From CAYYMH01 sp964472785 (GTDB taxonomy: Bacteria; Zhuqueibacterota; Zhuqueibacteria; Thermofontimicrobiales; Thermofontimicrobiaceae), in NCBI GenBank assembly GCA_964472785.1, contig CAYYMH010000041.1, forward strand, positions 1 to 37,965: a stretch of 37,965 nt of DNA, written 5' to 3'. Below, in pieces: positions 6,534 to 14,983 of the stretch (its first letter is position 1; each line of letters starts with the position of its first letter). A program made the position numbers and the translations under genes. The notes below the pieces were generated by a model, which ran no database searches, had not been told where the DNA came from, and worked only from the letters and a program-made list of their open reading frames with translations.

Positions 6534-8699
6534 TCATTCATCCTTTATAAAACTGCGACCATATCCAATATTATTTGCTTCATCACTGGCTTTTATGACC
6601 ACGGTGAAATTTGGCTTAACCGGCGCTTTTATTTTAATATCAAATTCCTCTCGTTTGGAATCACACACCAGGTCTATCGGATAAACTAATTTCCAGTCCG
6701 TTCCGTTAATCGAAATATGCGCTTCTTGAATAAAACTCCACGTATCTGTAACAACAAATTTTAATTGTAAACTATCATTATCAATATATTTTAGTTGTAT
6801 GTCACTAATCACTGGACCATTGTTATCAACAATGAAATAATCACTCACTTTCTCGGTCTTTCTTGCTGCGTTTATTGGATTCGTCGGCTCATCACTGGCG
6901 ATCAATTTTAACTGATAAACACCATCGGGAAGTTTATGGCTATCCCAGGTGTACATATTGTGTTTAATCTTTTCTTCCAGTAGCCACCAGTCTTTATCCC
7001 CTTTGTGTTTAAAAAACAATGAATAGATCAGTTCATCATCATTTTTATCATTCACCTGCCAGTTGACCCGGCGATAACCATCGGTCTGTCTTCGGGGGAT
7101 AGCTGTGGGACGAACGATACGGCTGGTCAAATTATCATCCAACTCGTCAGGAACGCTGATCTCAACGCCCGGGTAAAATTGCTGACTCGTTTTTTTCTGA
7201 CGTTTTTCTCGTTCAGATTCGACAGGGTGAACGGTAAAAGAAATTATTTCCGGAGCAAAATTTTGTTGGAGATAGGCAATTTTAATATGGCTTAAAATCG
7301 GACTTCCATCTTTTCCATCTGATTTCATAACCACTTTCCATTGCAAGAATCGTGCTTCAGGACTGTTTATTTTTCCGTAATTTTGTTGCTGATCGACTGC
7401 CTCCCACTGACTCCAGGTCGCATTGGGTTTTTCTGTTTGTCCGCTGCGTGTAAAAAAACGAAACTCTCCTCTTTTATTAGGCTGCTGCTGCCAGTGTAAA
7501 TTACCCCACACAGAATGCGCTTTTGTATCAAACGTTGGCGAAATGTACGTGCCCGACTTTACAAATTCCTTTTCCAGACGATAAACTGTTCCCAAATTCG
7601 AGGTGGCGAAATAGATACGATCCTTTTCCATTGCGACAAAAGATACAACTTGAGATTCCGTCACCTTTTGCAAAATAGTGATTTCCTCATCCTGGTCAAT
7701 TTTATACAATCGACCGCTATCACCCGTCCCAACAATAATATCCTGCTCATTATTTATGGCAATCGAAAGCACTTTTTCTTCTTCATTTTTCCAGATATTT
7801 TTTACAAAACCATCGGGGGATATTCTTAAAACTCCGCTATTAATGTTCGCCCCTCTATCCCGTGAAGCAGAGATTATTTTGCTAATCTGAAGTTTGACAT
7901 TAGAGTCCGATTTATTACTTTTTGAATTATCTTCTGCATCTTTTTTCCCTTCCCGCCCCATACACGCCGCATATATCGTATTATCTTTGGCAACAACGAG
8001 CTGAAAAACTTCATCAAAATCGGTATCATACAGCACCAGCCCCCGCCCCTGCTCATCAATCCGGTAAACGTACCCGTTCTGATGAGTTCCGGCAATCAAG
8101 CGCCCTCGTTTATCAAAAGTTAAACAGCGGATATGCGTTTCCTCGCTTTGGAAATAGATTGACGATTGTCCTTTAGCATTAATTTTATAAATCGCACCGC
8201 TGTCACCGGTTGCGACAAAACAGTCATTATTTTCGTCAAAAATAATGTCCCAAATATATGTCGTTCCCAAATCTGCAAATAGAGCAGGTTTTTCATTTTT
8301 TTGAAGCCGATATATTTTACCGTCCGGAGAGGATCCCGCATACACATTTCCCTTTTGATCCAGTGCGAGTGCATAAACTTCAAAATCATTCCACTCCGCC
8401 AACTCGGTCTTCTCGCCGTTGCGGTTAATTTCAAAAACTCTCGCGCCCACACCTGTGCTAATATAAATATTTCCCCTAAGATCCACTTCCATATCCCAGA
8501 TAAACGGACGATCGCTCTCGAAAATTTGACTGACTTTCGGAGCAAGTAATAATTCGCCCTTTGAGGTTATTGCTACGCCGTTCTGCTCCCCTTTCACCAG
8601 TTCTTTCTCACTGTCGTACTGTTTAAAATCCGGTGAAGAACCAACACCAATGGTAGCCGTAAATAATGTGATAAATATTAATAAATTTAACCGATACAT
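6534..8699 (-). CDS. Secreted beta-propeller protein with C-terminal Ig-like domains
   Basis: A 721-residue exported protein. A signal peptide (MYRLNLLIFITLFTATIGVG) is followed by a string of six or more propeller blades of the NHL/two-component-regulator-propeller kind at about 50-380. Blades recur as xGxxYxGxxxxGxIYRI units, for example VYAGSSPDGKIYRL, CFVATGDSGAIYKI and LIAGTHQNGYVYRI. The C-terminal half is beta-rich with Ig/fibronectin-like segments, for example WDSHKLPDGVYQLKLIASD, which is common in FCB secreted proteins. No enzymatic motif is seen; a binding or sensor role outside the cytoplasm is likely. The frame extends upstream into the S55 gene, but ATG 8699 has GGGAGA ahead of it and starts the signal peptide exactly. 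The S55 gene ends 13 bases upstream, so the two are probably co-transcribed. Confidence 0.8.
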   Translation of the reverse strand: MYRLNLLIFITLFTATIGVGSSPDFKQYDSEKELVKGEQNGVAITSKGELLLAPKVSQIFESDRPFIWDMEVDLRGNIYISTGVGARVFEINRNGEKTELAEWNDFEVYALALDQKGNVYAGSSPDGKIYRLQKNEKPALFADLGTTYIWDIIFDENNDCFVATGDSGAIYKINAKGQSSIYFQSEETHIRCLTFDKRGRLIAGTHQNGYVYRIDEQGRGLVLYDTDFDEVFQLVVAKDNTIYAACMGREGKKDAEDNSKSNKSDSNVKLQISKIISASRDRGANINSGVLRISPDGFVKNIWKNEEEKVLSIAINNEQDIIVGTGDSGRLYKIDQDEEITILQKVTESQVVSFVAMEKDRIYFATSNLGTVYRLEKEFVKSGTYISPTFDTKAHSVWGNLHWQQQPNKRGEFRFFTRSGQTEKPNATWSQWEAVDQQQNYGKINSPEARFLQWKVVMKSDGKDGSPILSHIKIAYLQQNFAPEIISFTVHPVESEREKRQKKTSQQFYPGVEISVPDELDDNLTSRIVRPTAIPRRQTDGYRRVNWQVNDKNDDELIYSLFFKHKGDKDWWLLEEKIKHNMYTWDSHKLPDGVYQLKLIASDEPTNPINAARKTEKVSDYFIVDNNGPVISDIQLKYIDNDSLQLKFVVTDTWSFIQEAHISINGTDWKLVYPIDLVCDSKREEFDIKIKAPVKPNFTVVIKASDEANNIGYGRSFIKDE

Positions 8700-8712
8700 G
8701 ACATTCTCCCTG

Positions 8713-10548
8713 TCAAAAATCTGTTCGCTGTCGAACGCGCAGATCAAATTTTCTACCGCCCTGAATATCAAACTCCGTGTTCAAGCTCCATTCTTTCAAT
8801 ATTTTTTCCGGAATCCTCTCATACACATCTTCCAATTTGTTATGGTCAAGCACGGTTACAATGGAAGGTGGGACCGAAGGTAATTTCTTGCCGTGCTGAA
8901 TGATGCCTTTATCATCAGTTTTTAATTGAAAATAGATTTTGTGATTCTTGCGGCGTTGGTTTAACAGATCAACCAGTTGCTCCAGTTTGTCATATTTGAA
9001 CTTTCCCGGCGCGGAATATTGCTCCCATGTGCGTATTTGATCATCACCACCGATAAACAATGTTAATTTATCCGTTGACACATTACGAGGAATCATGATT
9101 TTTTCTTTTATTTCCTGAAGCGGGCCATGATAGGGTCTGAGATAAATCATGGCTGCTATTGTATCACCGGCAGATACTTCGCGGTGGCTGAAATATATTT
9201 TTTCGATGCGAGCCGTTTTCTGCCCGGGAATTGCCTTGAATTTCAGATCGATATTCGTCACGTCAGCAGTTTCGTATTCATTTACCAACAAGGCTGACAA
9301 TGACATCGTCACGTTATAAGCCGCCTCAGCGGCATCGCCACCGGAAGCATCAAAAAAGCCGGTTCCTCCACCAGCATAAAAATCATCCAAAATAACATCA
9401 GTGTGATCTTTTAATTCTATTTTTCCATCCAATTTTAAGGCGTAATCGCCATTGGCTAAGCGCGCCGATGTGAGTGTGTTTATCAGTGTTATCCAGAAAA
9501 ATACCGGTAACGTCTTATAATTTGAATCATCTTTTAGCATATTGAAATTATAATTTTTCTTTTCAAACGTGGGTGAGGCAATCGCTACGTGCACCGGTAT
9601 CGTAGGGGATAGCTCTCCCAACACACCCAACAAACCAGAAGCGCGATCCTGCCGAATATTCCCGATAATGTCTGTCGTAACCGCATATTTATTGGATGCG
9701 AAAAGGCTGGGCAAGGTGGTCACAATATGAGATTGAGCCAGCGGAATGTTCACCGGACCACTATTAAACAACGGATGACCAAAGGCCAAAATTCTGTTTT
9801 CATCACAATAGGTCACTGTTCCAACCGCACTGATATCAAAATCACCGTTAATAATGACAGCCCCCACCGCAGAACCCGGCTCGATTGGTTTGTTAGGTTG
9901 AGCGATACTCATGTCCGTCTTTCCCCCATTCAAAAGGGCAAACCCGGCGCTTTTGAGCTGTGGATTCAGCATGTCCTGAAGTTGAGGATGGATACCCGAA
10001 AAAATTAACGGCGTCTCGATCGGTTGAATTTTGTTTAATCCAGCTTCAAATTGTCCGGCGAAAAGTTCGATCAGATTAAAGTTTTGGTTCGCTTGCGGAT
10101 TAAGAAAATTCTGAATCATCGATTGGTCAAATTGCGGACGAGTTGGAAGCTCCAGTTCGCGGATTTCCTCTTTTGCGAAAATATCCAGCATTTCCTCGAT
10201 CGGTGTAATCCCGGCAATCGGTTCCTTCATGAACGTTCCGATGCGGTAGGCTAAAGCACCGATTAATTTATTATTGATATAAACCGGGCTGCCACTCATT
10301 CCGCTGGCAACGCCAGTCCGTTCAACGTTATCACCGGACAAACGCGCCACAATGAGATGTCTTCCGGGAAAATGATTTCGAACAACATCAAGAACTTCTA
10401 CTTCAAAGGTGTCGATCTCATTATTTTCAAAAATCGTTTTCCCGATGCCTTTCATGCCTGGCCGAATCTGCTGGAGCGGCATAATATCAGGTATGGCATG
10501 TAAACCAGTCGAACAGCAGAAAATTAAACTCAAAATTATTTTTTTCAT
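8713..10548 (-). CDS. Secreted SpoIVB-like (S55 family) serine peptidase
   Basis: A 611-residue protein with signal peptide MKKIILSLIFCCSTGLHA. Residues 25-122 match the C-terminal half of the SpoIVB peptidase domain: RPGMKGIGKTIF, then TGVASGMSGSPVYINNKLIG carrying the nucleophile Ser (S85 in GMSGSP), then AGITPIEEML. Residues 225-270 match the N-terminal half: GTVTYCDENRILAFGHPLF with the catalytic-type His (H258). Both catalytic motifs are thus present but in reverse order relative to Bacillus SpoIVB. The remaining 300 residues are beta-rich and unassigned. It is the first gene of an operon with the secreted propeller protein and nrnA. Substrate unknown; cleavage of exported or periplasmic proteins is inferred. 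The site before ATG 10548 (GGTG) is weak. Confidence 0.83.
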   Translation of the reverse strand: MKKIILSLIFCCSTGLHAIPDIMPLQQIRPGMKGIGKTIFENNEIDTFEVEVLDVVRNHFPGRHLIVARLSGDNVERTGVASGMSGSPVYINNKLIGALAYRIGTFMKEPIAGITPIEEMLDIFAKEEIRELELPTRPQFDQSMIQNFLNPQANQNFNLIELFAGQFEAGLNKIQPIETPLIFSGIHPQLQDMLNPQLKSAGFALLNGGKTDMSIAQPNKPIEPGSAVGAVIINGDFDISAVGTVTYCDENRILAFGHPLFNSGPVNIPLAQSHIVTTLPSLFASNKYAVTTDIIGNIRQDRASGLLGVLGELSPTIPVHVAIASPTFEKKNYNFNMLKDDSNYKTLPVFFWITLINTLTSARLANGDYALKLDGKIELKDHTDVILDDFYAGGGTGFFDASGGDAAEAAYNVTMSLSALLVNEYETADVTNIDLKFKAIPGQKTARIEKIYFSHREVSAGDTIAAMIYLRPYHGPLQEIKEKIMIPRNVSTDKLTLFIGGDDQIRTWEQYSAPGKFKYDKLEQLVDLLNQRRKNHKIYFQLKTDDKGIIQHGKKLPSVPPSIVTVLDHNKLEDVYERIPEKILKEWSLNTEFDIQGGRKFDLRVRQRTDF

Positions 10549-10774
10549 TTACACCAATTTTGTTGAAAGATAATGTTTAATTAACTTGAAATATTTTTTT
10601 GCCTTAAAGACTCAAAGATTTAAAAATCAATTAATTAGAATTTTATTCATATTTTAATGCGACAAAACTGAGTTTAAAATTCAATTTCTTATAACTTTTT
10701 ATTTCTTCGTGTCCTGAAGTCCTCCAACTGGGTATCATTTATTAATAATTCATGTTAAAACAACTTTTTTGTTT

Positions 10775-10972
10775 TCACTCCTCAATACGAACGATGACTT
10801 CAGGAACAGGACAATATTTTTTACATAACGGTGTTTTCGAATAACCGTAACAATCAACACATAAATTTTCATCAATTTCATATTGGGAGACACCTTCAGA
10901 TATTGCACCAACAGGGCAATGAGGTTCGCAATCCCCACAGCCGATACAATCACTCGTAATACGATAAGCCAT
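10775..10972 (-). CDS. 2[4Fe-4S] ferredoxin
   Basis: A 65-residue electron carrier. The first cluster motif is CIGCGDCEPHCPVGAI. The second is CVDCYGYSKTPLCKKYCPV, with eight residues between the second and third Cys as in Allochromatium-type ferredoxins, where a loop insertion is linked to very low redox potential. The eight Cys are complete. Start: ATG 10972 (MAYRIT) has AGAGG eight to nine bases upstream; a GTG at 10981 would be too close to it. A promoter TTGACT-N17-TATATT lies about 60 bases upstream on the same strand, so it is probably transcribed alone. The partner enzyme is not in the window. Confidence 0.93.
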   Translation of the reverse strand: MAYRITSDCIGCGDCEPHCPVGAISEGVSQYEIDENLCVDCYGYSKTPLCKKYCPVPEVIVRIEE

Positions 10973-11037
10973 TTTAAACACCTCTTTTTATAAAATGTTC
11001 ATTTGCAGACATGAAAGTAGCATTTAAAAAGATGAAA

Positions 11038-11066
11038 AATATACGAATAAATTAAAAACAAGTCAA
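11038..11066 (-). promoter_or_regulatory. Promoter of the ferredoxin gene
   Basis: On the minus strand: TTGACT (11066-11061), 17-base spacer, TATATT (11043-11038). Near-consensus and the same form as three other promoters in the window. It lies just after the yraN stop. Confidence 0.65.
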
Positions 11067-11117
11067 GGCTCTTTTCGCGAAATTGAGAATATATTTTTAC
11101 AACACATTTTGATATCG

Positions 11118-11498
11118 TTACATCCAGAACGCATCTTCAATATGGTTAATTACGTAAGCGCCCTTTTCCCAGGTTAATGTTATCACATCAAACCGGCAAT
11201 CATGCTCGTCAATGTCCTTTTCGTACAGATAGCCTTTGGCTATCATCCCGATTTGTCGCTGCTTCCGTCTGTTTATCCAATAAATCGGATCACCGAAATC
11301 ACCGTGCTTTTGAGTCTTGACTTCGATAAACACCAGCGTCTCGCCCTGTTTGGCGATGATATCAATTTCACCTTTGCCAAAACGATAGTTTCGTTCCAAA
11401 ATTTGGTATTTTTTTTTCTTTAAGAATTCCAGAGCTAACTGCTCTCCTTCTTCTCCGGTACTCGTTTTTCTTCTTTGATTGTGTTCAAAGTTGTTCAT
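11118..11498 (-). CDS. yraN: YraN family (UPF0102) endonuclease-fold protein
   Basis: A 126-residue protein with the restriction-endonuclease-like core of UPF0102: GEEGEQLALEFLKKKKYQIL, then GKGEIDIIAKQGETLVFIEVKTQ. The Glu of the first helix and the D-(x)n-ExK triad residues of the PD-(D/E)xK fold are all retained. The exact cellular role is unknown; in many genomes it sits beside rnhB. Here it starts inside the last 14 bases of rnhB, so the pair is translationally coupled. The extreme C-terminus (VINHIEDAFWM) resembles the usual family ending. Confidence 0.9.
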   Translation of the reverse strand: MNNFEHNQRRKTSTGEEGEQLALEFLKKKKYQILERNYRFGKGEIDIIAKQGETLVFIEVKTQKHGDFGDPIYWINRRKQRQIGMIAKGYLYEKDIDEHDCRFDVITLTWEKGAYVINHIEDAFWM

Positions 11499-12102
11499 TA
11501 TTTTTTACCGTATTAATTTTGAACGATATACGATGAATCGGACATAAACCATATTCTGAAATTGCCCGGATATGCTTTTCTGTCGGATAACCTTTATGTT
11601 GCGCAAAAAAATATTGAGGATACTGTTTGTCATACTGCTGCATCAGCCGGTCTCTGGTAACCTTGGCAACGATAGATGCTGCGGCAATGGAATAGCACTG
11701 TTGATCACCTTTGCAAATTGCAGTTTGTGGTATCTGTAATTCAGGAATTTTATGTCCGTCAACGACCACATAGTCTGGTTTGATTTTCAGCGAATTCACT
11801 GCAAGCCGCATCGCCCGATACGTGGCTTGAAGAATATTGATTTGATCGACAATTTTCTCGTCGCTCGAACCAATCCCAACCGCAAGAGCGTTGTCCATTA
11901 TTTTTTGATAAATGATATCGCGCTGTGCCGGCGTCAATTTTTTCGAATCATTCACTGGAAATATTTTCAATTTTTGAGAAAAAATCACCGCTGCCGCGAC
12001 TACAGGTCCAGCCAACGGGCCTCTGCCAGCCTCATCAATACCAGCGATAAATGACCTTCCAGCAGCCCAGTGTTTTTTTTCAAAGGAAAGGTTGATGAGC
12101 AT
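11485..12102 (-). CDS. rnhB: Ribonuclease HII
   Basis: A 205-residue type 2 RNase H that removes ribonucleotides and RNA from RNA-DNA hybrids. The N-terminal GIDEAGRGPLAGPVVAAAV (residues 21-39) holds the DEDD-site Asp and Glu and the GRG motif that recognises the RNA-DNA junction. VVVDG, CYSIAAASIVAKVTRDRLM and HKGYPTEKH are the other conserved blocks. It is the first gene of the rnhB-yraN pair. No clear promoter is seen in the roughly 350-base gap before the divergent Lrp gene. Confidence 0.96.
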   Translation of the reverse strand: MLINLSFEKKHWAAGRSFIAGIDEAGRGPLAGPVVAAAVIFSQKLKIFPVNDSKKLTPAQRDIIYQKIMDNALAVGIGSSDEKIVDQINILQATYRAMRLAVNSLKIKPDYVVVDGHKIPELQIPQTAICKGDQQCYSIAAASIVAKVTRDRLMQQYDKQYPQYFFAQHKGYPTEKHIRAISEYGLCPIHRISFKINTVKNNEQL

Positions 12103-12389
12103 TCATTTTCCTTTTTTAATAGCTTCTACTTTCAATCCCAAATCGCGTATCTTTTCATTTCCATCAATGCATAAGTTCAATTACAAATTTAAAATTTTTA
12201 TTGAATAAAGCAACGCATTTTTCAATATTTTTATCGAAAATAGTCGGTTTTTATTTGATCTGTGGAGATGAAAATTTTATCCGCTCGGTGTATCCGCTTT
12301 TTTGGCAAATCATTAAACTAATAAAATTTCATTAATCATTCAAATGGGATAATTTTATAAATAAATATTCGTTATTTCCTGAATAATTG

Positions 12390-12418
12390 TTGACAAATTA
12401 AAATATATTTAATATATT
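12390..12418 (+). promoter_or_regulatory. Promoter of the Lrp/AsnC gene
   Basis: TTGACA (12390-12395), 17-base spacer, TATATT (12413-12418). The spacer and -10 contain two copies of the self-complementary AATATATT (12402-12409 and 12411-12418), a plausible autoregulatory Lrp site. The rest of the gap 12103-12389 shows no gene. Confidence 0.68.
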
Positions 12419-12451
12419 ATTAGGAATTCTGCAACGAAGGAGATTGGTGTT

Positions 12452-12916
12452 ATGACAAAGTTCGACGAAATCGACAAAAAGATACTCAACATTCTGCAAC
12501 ACAACGGCCGGATTACCAATGCGGAGCTTGCCTCAAAAGTCGGTCTTTCACCGCCACCGATGTTGGAACGGGTAAAAAAACTGGAAAAAAACGGCGTCAT
12601 TACCAAATACGTCGCTTTATTAGATCCCAAAAAAATAAATAAAGCCACCATCGTTTTCATCATGCTGTCTTTGGCGCGACATCGACTCAACTCTCTCGAT
12701 CAAATTAAGGAAGAAATTCAAAAGTTCTTTGAGGTATTAGAATGCTATTCCATTACCGGTGAAGAGGATTATCTGCTTAAAGTCATGGTGGAAAATGTGG
12801 AAGAGTATGAACAATTTATGATGCATAAATTAGCTAAAATTCCGGCAATTAGCCGCATCAAGAGCTTTGTCGTTTTATCCACGCTGAAATATGATACCAA
12901 AGTTGAGATTACCTGA
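12452..12916 (+). CDS. Lrp/AsnC family transcriptional regulator
   Basis: A 154-residue feast/famine regulator. The N-terminal helix-turn-helix occupies about 3-60 (DEIDKKILNILQHNGRITNA, then GLSPPPMLERVKKLEKNGVI). A C-terminal RAM ligand-binding domain follows at about 70-150, with the usual CYSITGEEDYLLKVMVENVEEYEQF core. GAAGGAG precedes ATG 12452. The next gene downstream on the same strand is citrate synthase, 480 bases away, so regulation of central carbon or amino-acid metabolism is possible but not shown. AT-rich dyads over its own promoter suggest autoregulation. Confidence 0.94.
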   Translation: MTKFDEIDKKILNILQHNGRITNAELASKVGLSPPPMLERVKKLEKNGVITKYVALLDPKKINKATIVFIMLSLARHRLNSLDQIKEEIQKFFEVLECYSITGEEDYLLKVMVENVEEYEQFMMHKLAKIPAISRIKSFVVLSTLKYDTKVEIT

Positions 12917-13090
12917 ACAATGAATAAAATAAATTTTTGAATTATATTTAAATATACCGTGTTGCCTTAAAATCATCAGCAAATTAGCTGAAAAAATGCT
13001 TGACTTTCTTAAAAAAAATGATAGTTTAATAGAGAATTACAAGTAACCTCAAAATCTTGCCAGTAAAATTTTTTATTCTGATATGAGAAA

Positions 13091-13110
13091 GATAATGATT
13101 GATCATTATG
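13091..13110 (+). promoter_or_regulatory. Fur-box-like palindrome
   Basis: ATAATGAT-TG-ATCATTAT is a perfect 8-2-8 inverted repeat (13092-13109), flanked by G on both sides. It resembles the classical Fur consensus GATAATGAT-A-ATCATTATC but has a two-base centre. It lies about 140 bases upstream of the candidate citrate synthase promoter. Confidence 0.35.
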
Positions 13111-13246
13111 CTGAAGTTTTTCCTTTTTATGAGATAGATTTCAAATTCATCTTGAAAATTACATCCTCTAATTGTATCATCGAAATAATTTTTACGCGAG
13201 TTTACGATAATATTAATACAACCTTTTTATTACGTAAAAAATTTTA

Positions 13247-13274
13247 TTGCAGATAGTTATTTGTTCATTATAAA
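13247..13274 (+). promoter_or_regulatory. Candidate citrate synthase promoter
   Basis: TTGCAG (13247-13252), 16-base spacer, TATAAA (13269-13274). It would give a leader of about 115 bases before ATG 13396. Confidence 0.45.
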
Positions 13275-13395
13275 TGAGTAAAAAAATTCTAAATTCGAAC
13301 TGTATCAACAAAATTAATACATGAATTTTCATATCGTCAACTGACTTTAAAATTCAATCAACCTTTTTTAACAATTTAAACCGCAAGGAGGAAAT

Positions 13396-14700
13396 ATGGC
13401 CACACTAAAAGAAAAGCTCAACAAGAAGATCACGGAATGGCGCCCAAGAACGACGAAACTGGTAAAAGAGTACGGAGATGTTAAGCTGAGCGAAGTAACC
13501 ATTGGTCAAGCCATCGGTGGTATGCGAGGTGTAAAATGTCTAACCACGGATATTTCGTATTTGGATCCCGTTGAAGGAATTCGCTTTCGTGGTTACACAA
13601 TACCCGAGACTATGGCTGCCTTACCCAAAGTGCCGGGTTGTGAAATGCCTTATGTCGAAGGATTTTTTCACCTGCTCTTGACCGGAGAAATTCCAAATGA
13701 AAAAGAAACCGATGAGATTGCCGAAGAATTTAAAAAACGAAGCAAAGTTCCCCAATATGTTCTTGATGTGCTCAACGCACTGCCTGATGACAGTCACCCG
13801 ATGGCGATGTTCTCTGCCGCTGTTGTTGCAATGCAGAAAGAGTCCGAATTTGTGAAAAAGTACAATGCCGGCATCAGCAAAATGGAATACTGGGACCCGA
13901 CTTACGAAGACGTAATTAATCTGTTGGCAAAGCTCCCCTCAATCGCCGCTTATATTTACCGCATCAAATACAAAAATGGTGATCTGATCGAACCGGATCC
14001 GAATCTTGATATGGGCGGTAATTTCGCACACATGATGGGAATTGACAAACCTTACGATGATGTCGCCCGGTTGTACTTTATTCTGCATAGCGACCATGAA
14101 AGCGGAAACGTCAGTGCTCACACTGGACATTTGGTTGCCAGCGCATTGTCAGATGTTTATTATGCTATCAGTGCGATGTTAGATGGTTTGGCAGGTCCGC
14201 TCCACGGTCTGGCGAATCAGGAAGTGCTAAGCTGGATTCAAGGCGTGATGGATCAAATGGGCGGAAAAATCCCCACCGAAGAAGAGATGAAGAAGTTCGT
14301 ATGGGACACACTGAACTCAGGCCAGGTGGTTCCCGGCTTCGGGCACGCCGTACTGAGAAAAACAGATCCGCGCTATGCTGCTCAGCGGGATTTTTGCCTG
14401 AAGCACTTATCAGATGATCCGATCTTTAAATACGTAGATTTACTGTACAAAGTCGTTCCGCCCATCCTCAAGGAACAGGGTAAGGCAAAGAATCCATGGC
14501 CCAACGTGGATGCGCAATCCGGCGTCATTCAGTGGTATTATGGATTGAAAGAATATGATTTCTACACTGTATTATTTGGCGTGGGACGAGCCATTGGTGT
14601 TTGCTGTAACATTATTTGGGATCGCGCGCTCGGTTATCCGATCGAACGACCGAAATCAGTAACAACAGATATGCTGGAAGAAGCCGCCGGAATCAAATAG
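13396..14700 (+). CDS. gltA: Citrate synthase (mitochondrial-like type)
   Basis: A 434-residue citrate synthase condensing acetyl-CoA with oxaloacetate, the entry step of the TCA cycle. The catalytic triad is present: H270 in GPLHGLANQEV, H317 in VPGFGHAVLRKTDPRY and D372 in NVDAQSG; the oxaloacetate-contacting HSDHE is at 231-235. The long N-terminus and the VTIGQAIGGMRGVK and DPVEGIRFRGYTIPE blocks match the eukaryote-like form also known from some bacteria, not the NADH-inhibited E. coli type. AAGGAGG precedes ATG 13396. It is monocistronic by its strong terminator and long leader, and is followed by phosphotransacetylase, another acetyl-CoA enzyme. Confidence 0.96.
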   Translation: MATLKEKLNKKITEWRPRTTKLVKEYGDVKLSEVTIGQAIGGMRGVKCLTTDISYLDPVEGIRFRGYTIPETMAALPKVPGCEMPYVEGFFHLLLTGEIPNEKETDEIAEEFKKRSKVPQYVLDVLNALPDDSHPMAMFSAAVVAMQKESEFVKKYNAGISKMEYWDPTYEDVINLLAKLPSIAAYIYRIKYKNGDLIEPDPNLDMGGNFAHMMGIDKPYDDVARLYFILHSDHESGNVSAHTGHLVASALSDVYYAISAMLDGLAGPLHGLANQEVLSWIQGVMDQMGGKIPTEEEMKKFVWDTLNSGQVVPGFGHAVLRKTDPRYAAQRDFCLKHLSDDPIFKYVDLLYKVVPPILKEQGKAKNPWPNVDAQSGVIQWYYGLKEYDFYTVLFGVGRAIGVCCNIIWDRALGYPIERPKSVTTDMLEEAAGIK

Positions 14701-14732
14701 TCGCTTTTTCCGATATTTTTAACTTAGGTTTG

Positions 14733-14763
14733 AAGGGACACTCTCAGGGTGTCCCTTTTTTTT
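14733..14763 (+). terminator. Rho-independent terminator after citrate synthase
   Basis: Stem AAGGGACAC / GTGTCCCTT (14733-14741 with 14749-14757), 7-base loop, then a run of T to 14763. Textbook form. Confidence 0.9.
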
Positions 14764-14907
14764 ATGCAAAAAACTCAAAAAAATCCTTGAAATAATAGAT
14801 ATTTTTTTTTAGCTTCTATTTCTTTTTCGTCAATCATTTTTTATCTGTTCCAATGAGGTGATTGGGCAGTAAATAGATCGAGTTTAATAAATTGTAACGT
14901 TTTTATT

Positions 14908-14936
14908 TTGACTGATCACTATGGCACACTTATTTT
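14908..14936 (+). promoter_or_regulatory. Candidate pta promoter
   Basis: TTGACT (14908-14913), 17-base spacer, TATTTT (14931-14936). Spacing fits the promoter form seen elsewhere in the window; the -10 is one base off. Confidence 0.45.
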
Positions 14937-14983
14937 TATAAACAAATATTAATTACAGTTTAATCAAGAGGCGGAATCGAACT

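Larger units (their letters stand above)
12917..13395 (+). other. 479-base intergenic region before citrate synthase
   Basis: Very AT-rich. It contains a Fur-box-like palindrome (13091-13110), a likely promoter (13247-13274), another promoter-like TTGACT at 13000-13005, and an unconvincing 57-codon open frame at 13083-13256 without ribosome binding site. I see no RNA gene or terminator. Confidence 0.5.

Noticed and set aside
13083..13256. 57-codon open frame starting ATG in the gap before citrate synthase
   Set aside because: No ribosome binding site, no recognisable domain, and composition like the AT-rich intergenic sequence around it; the Fur-like palindrome lies inside it.
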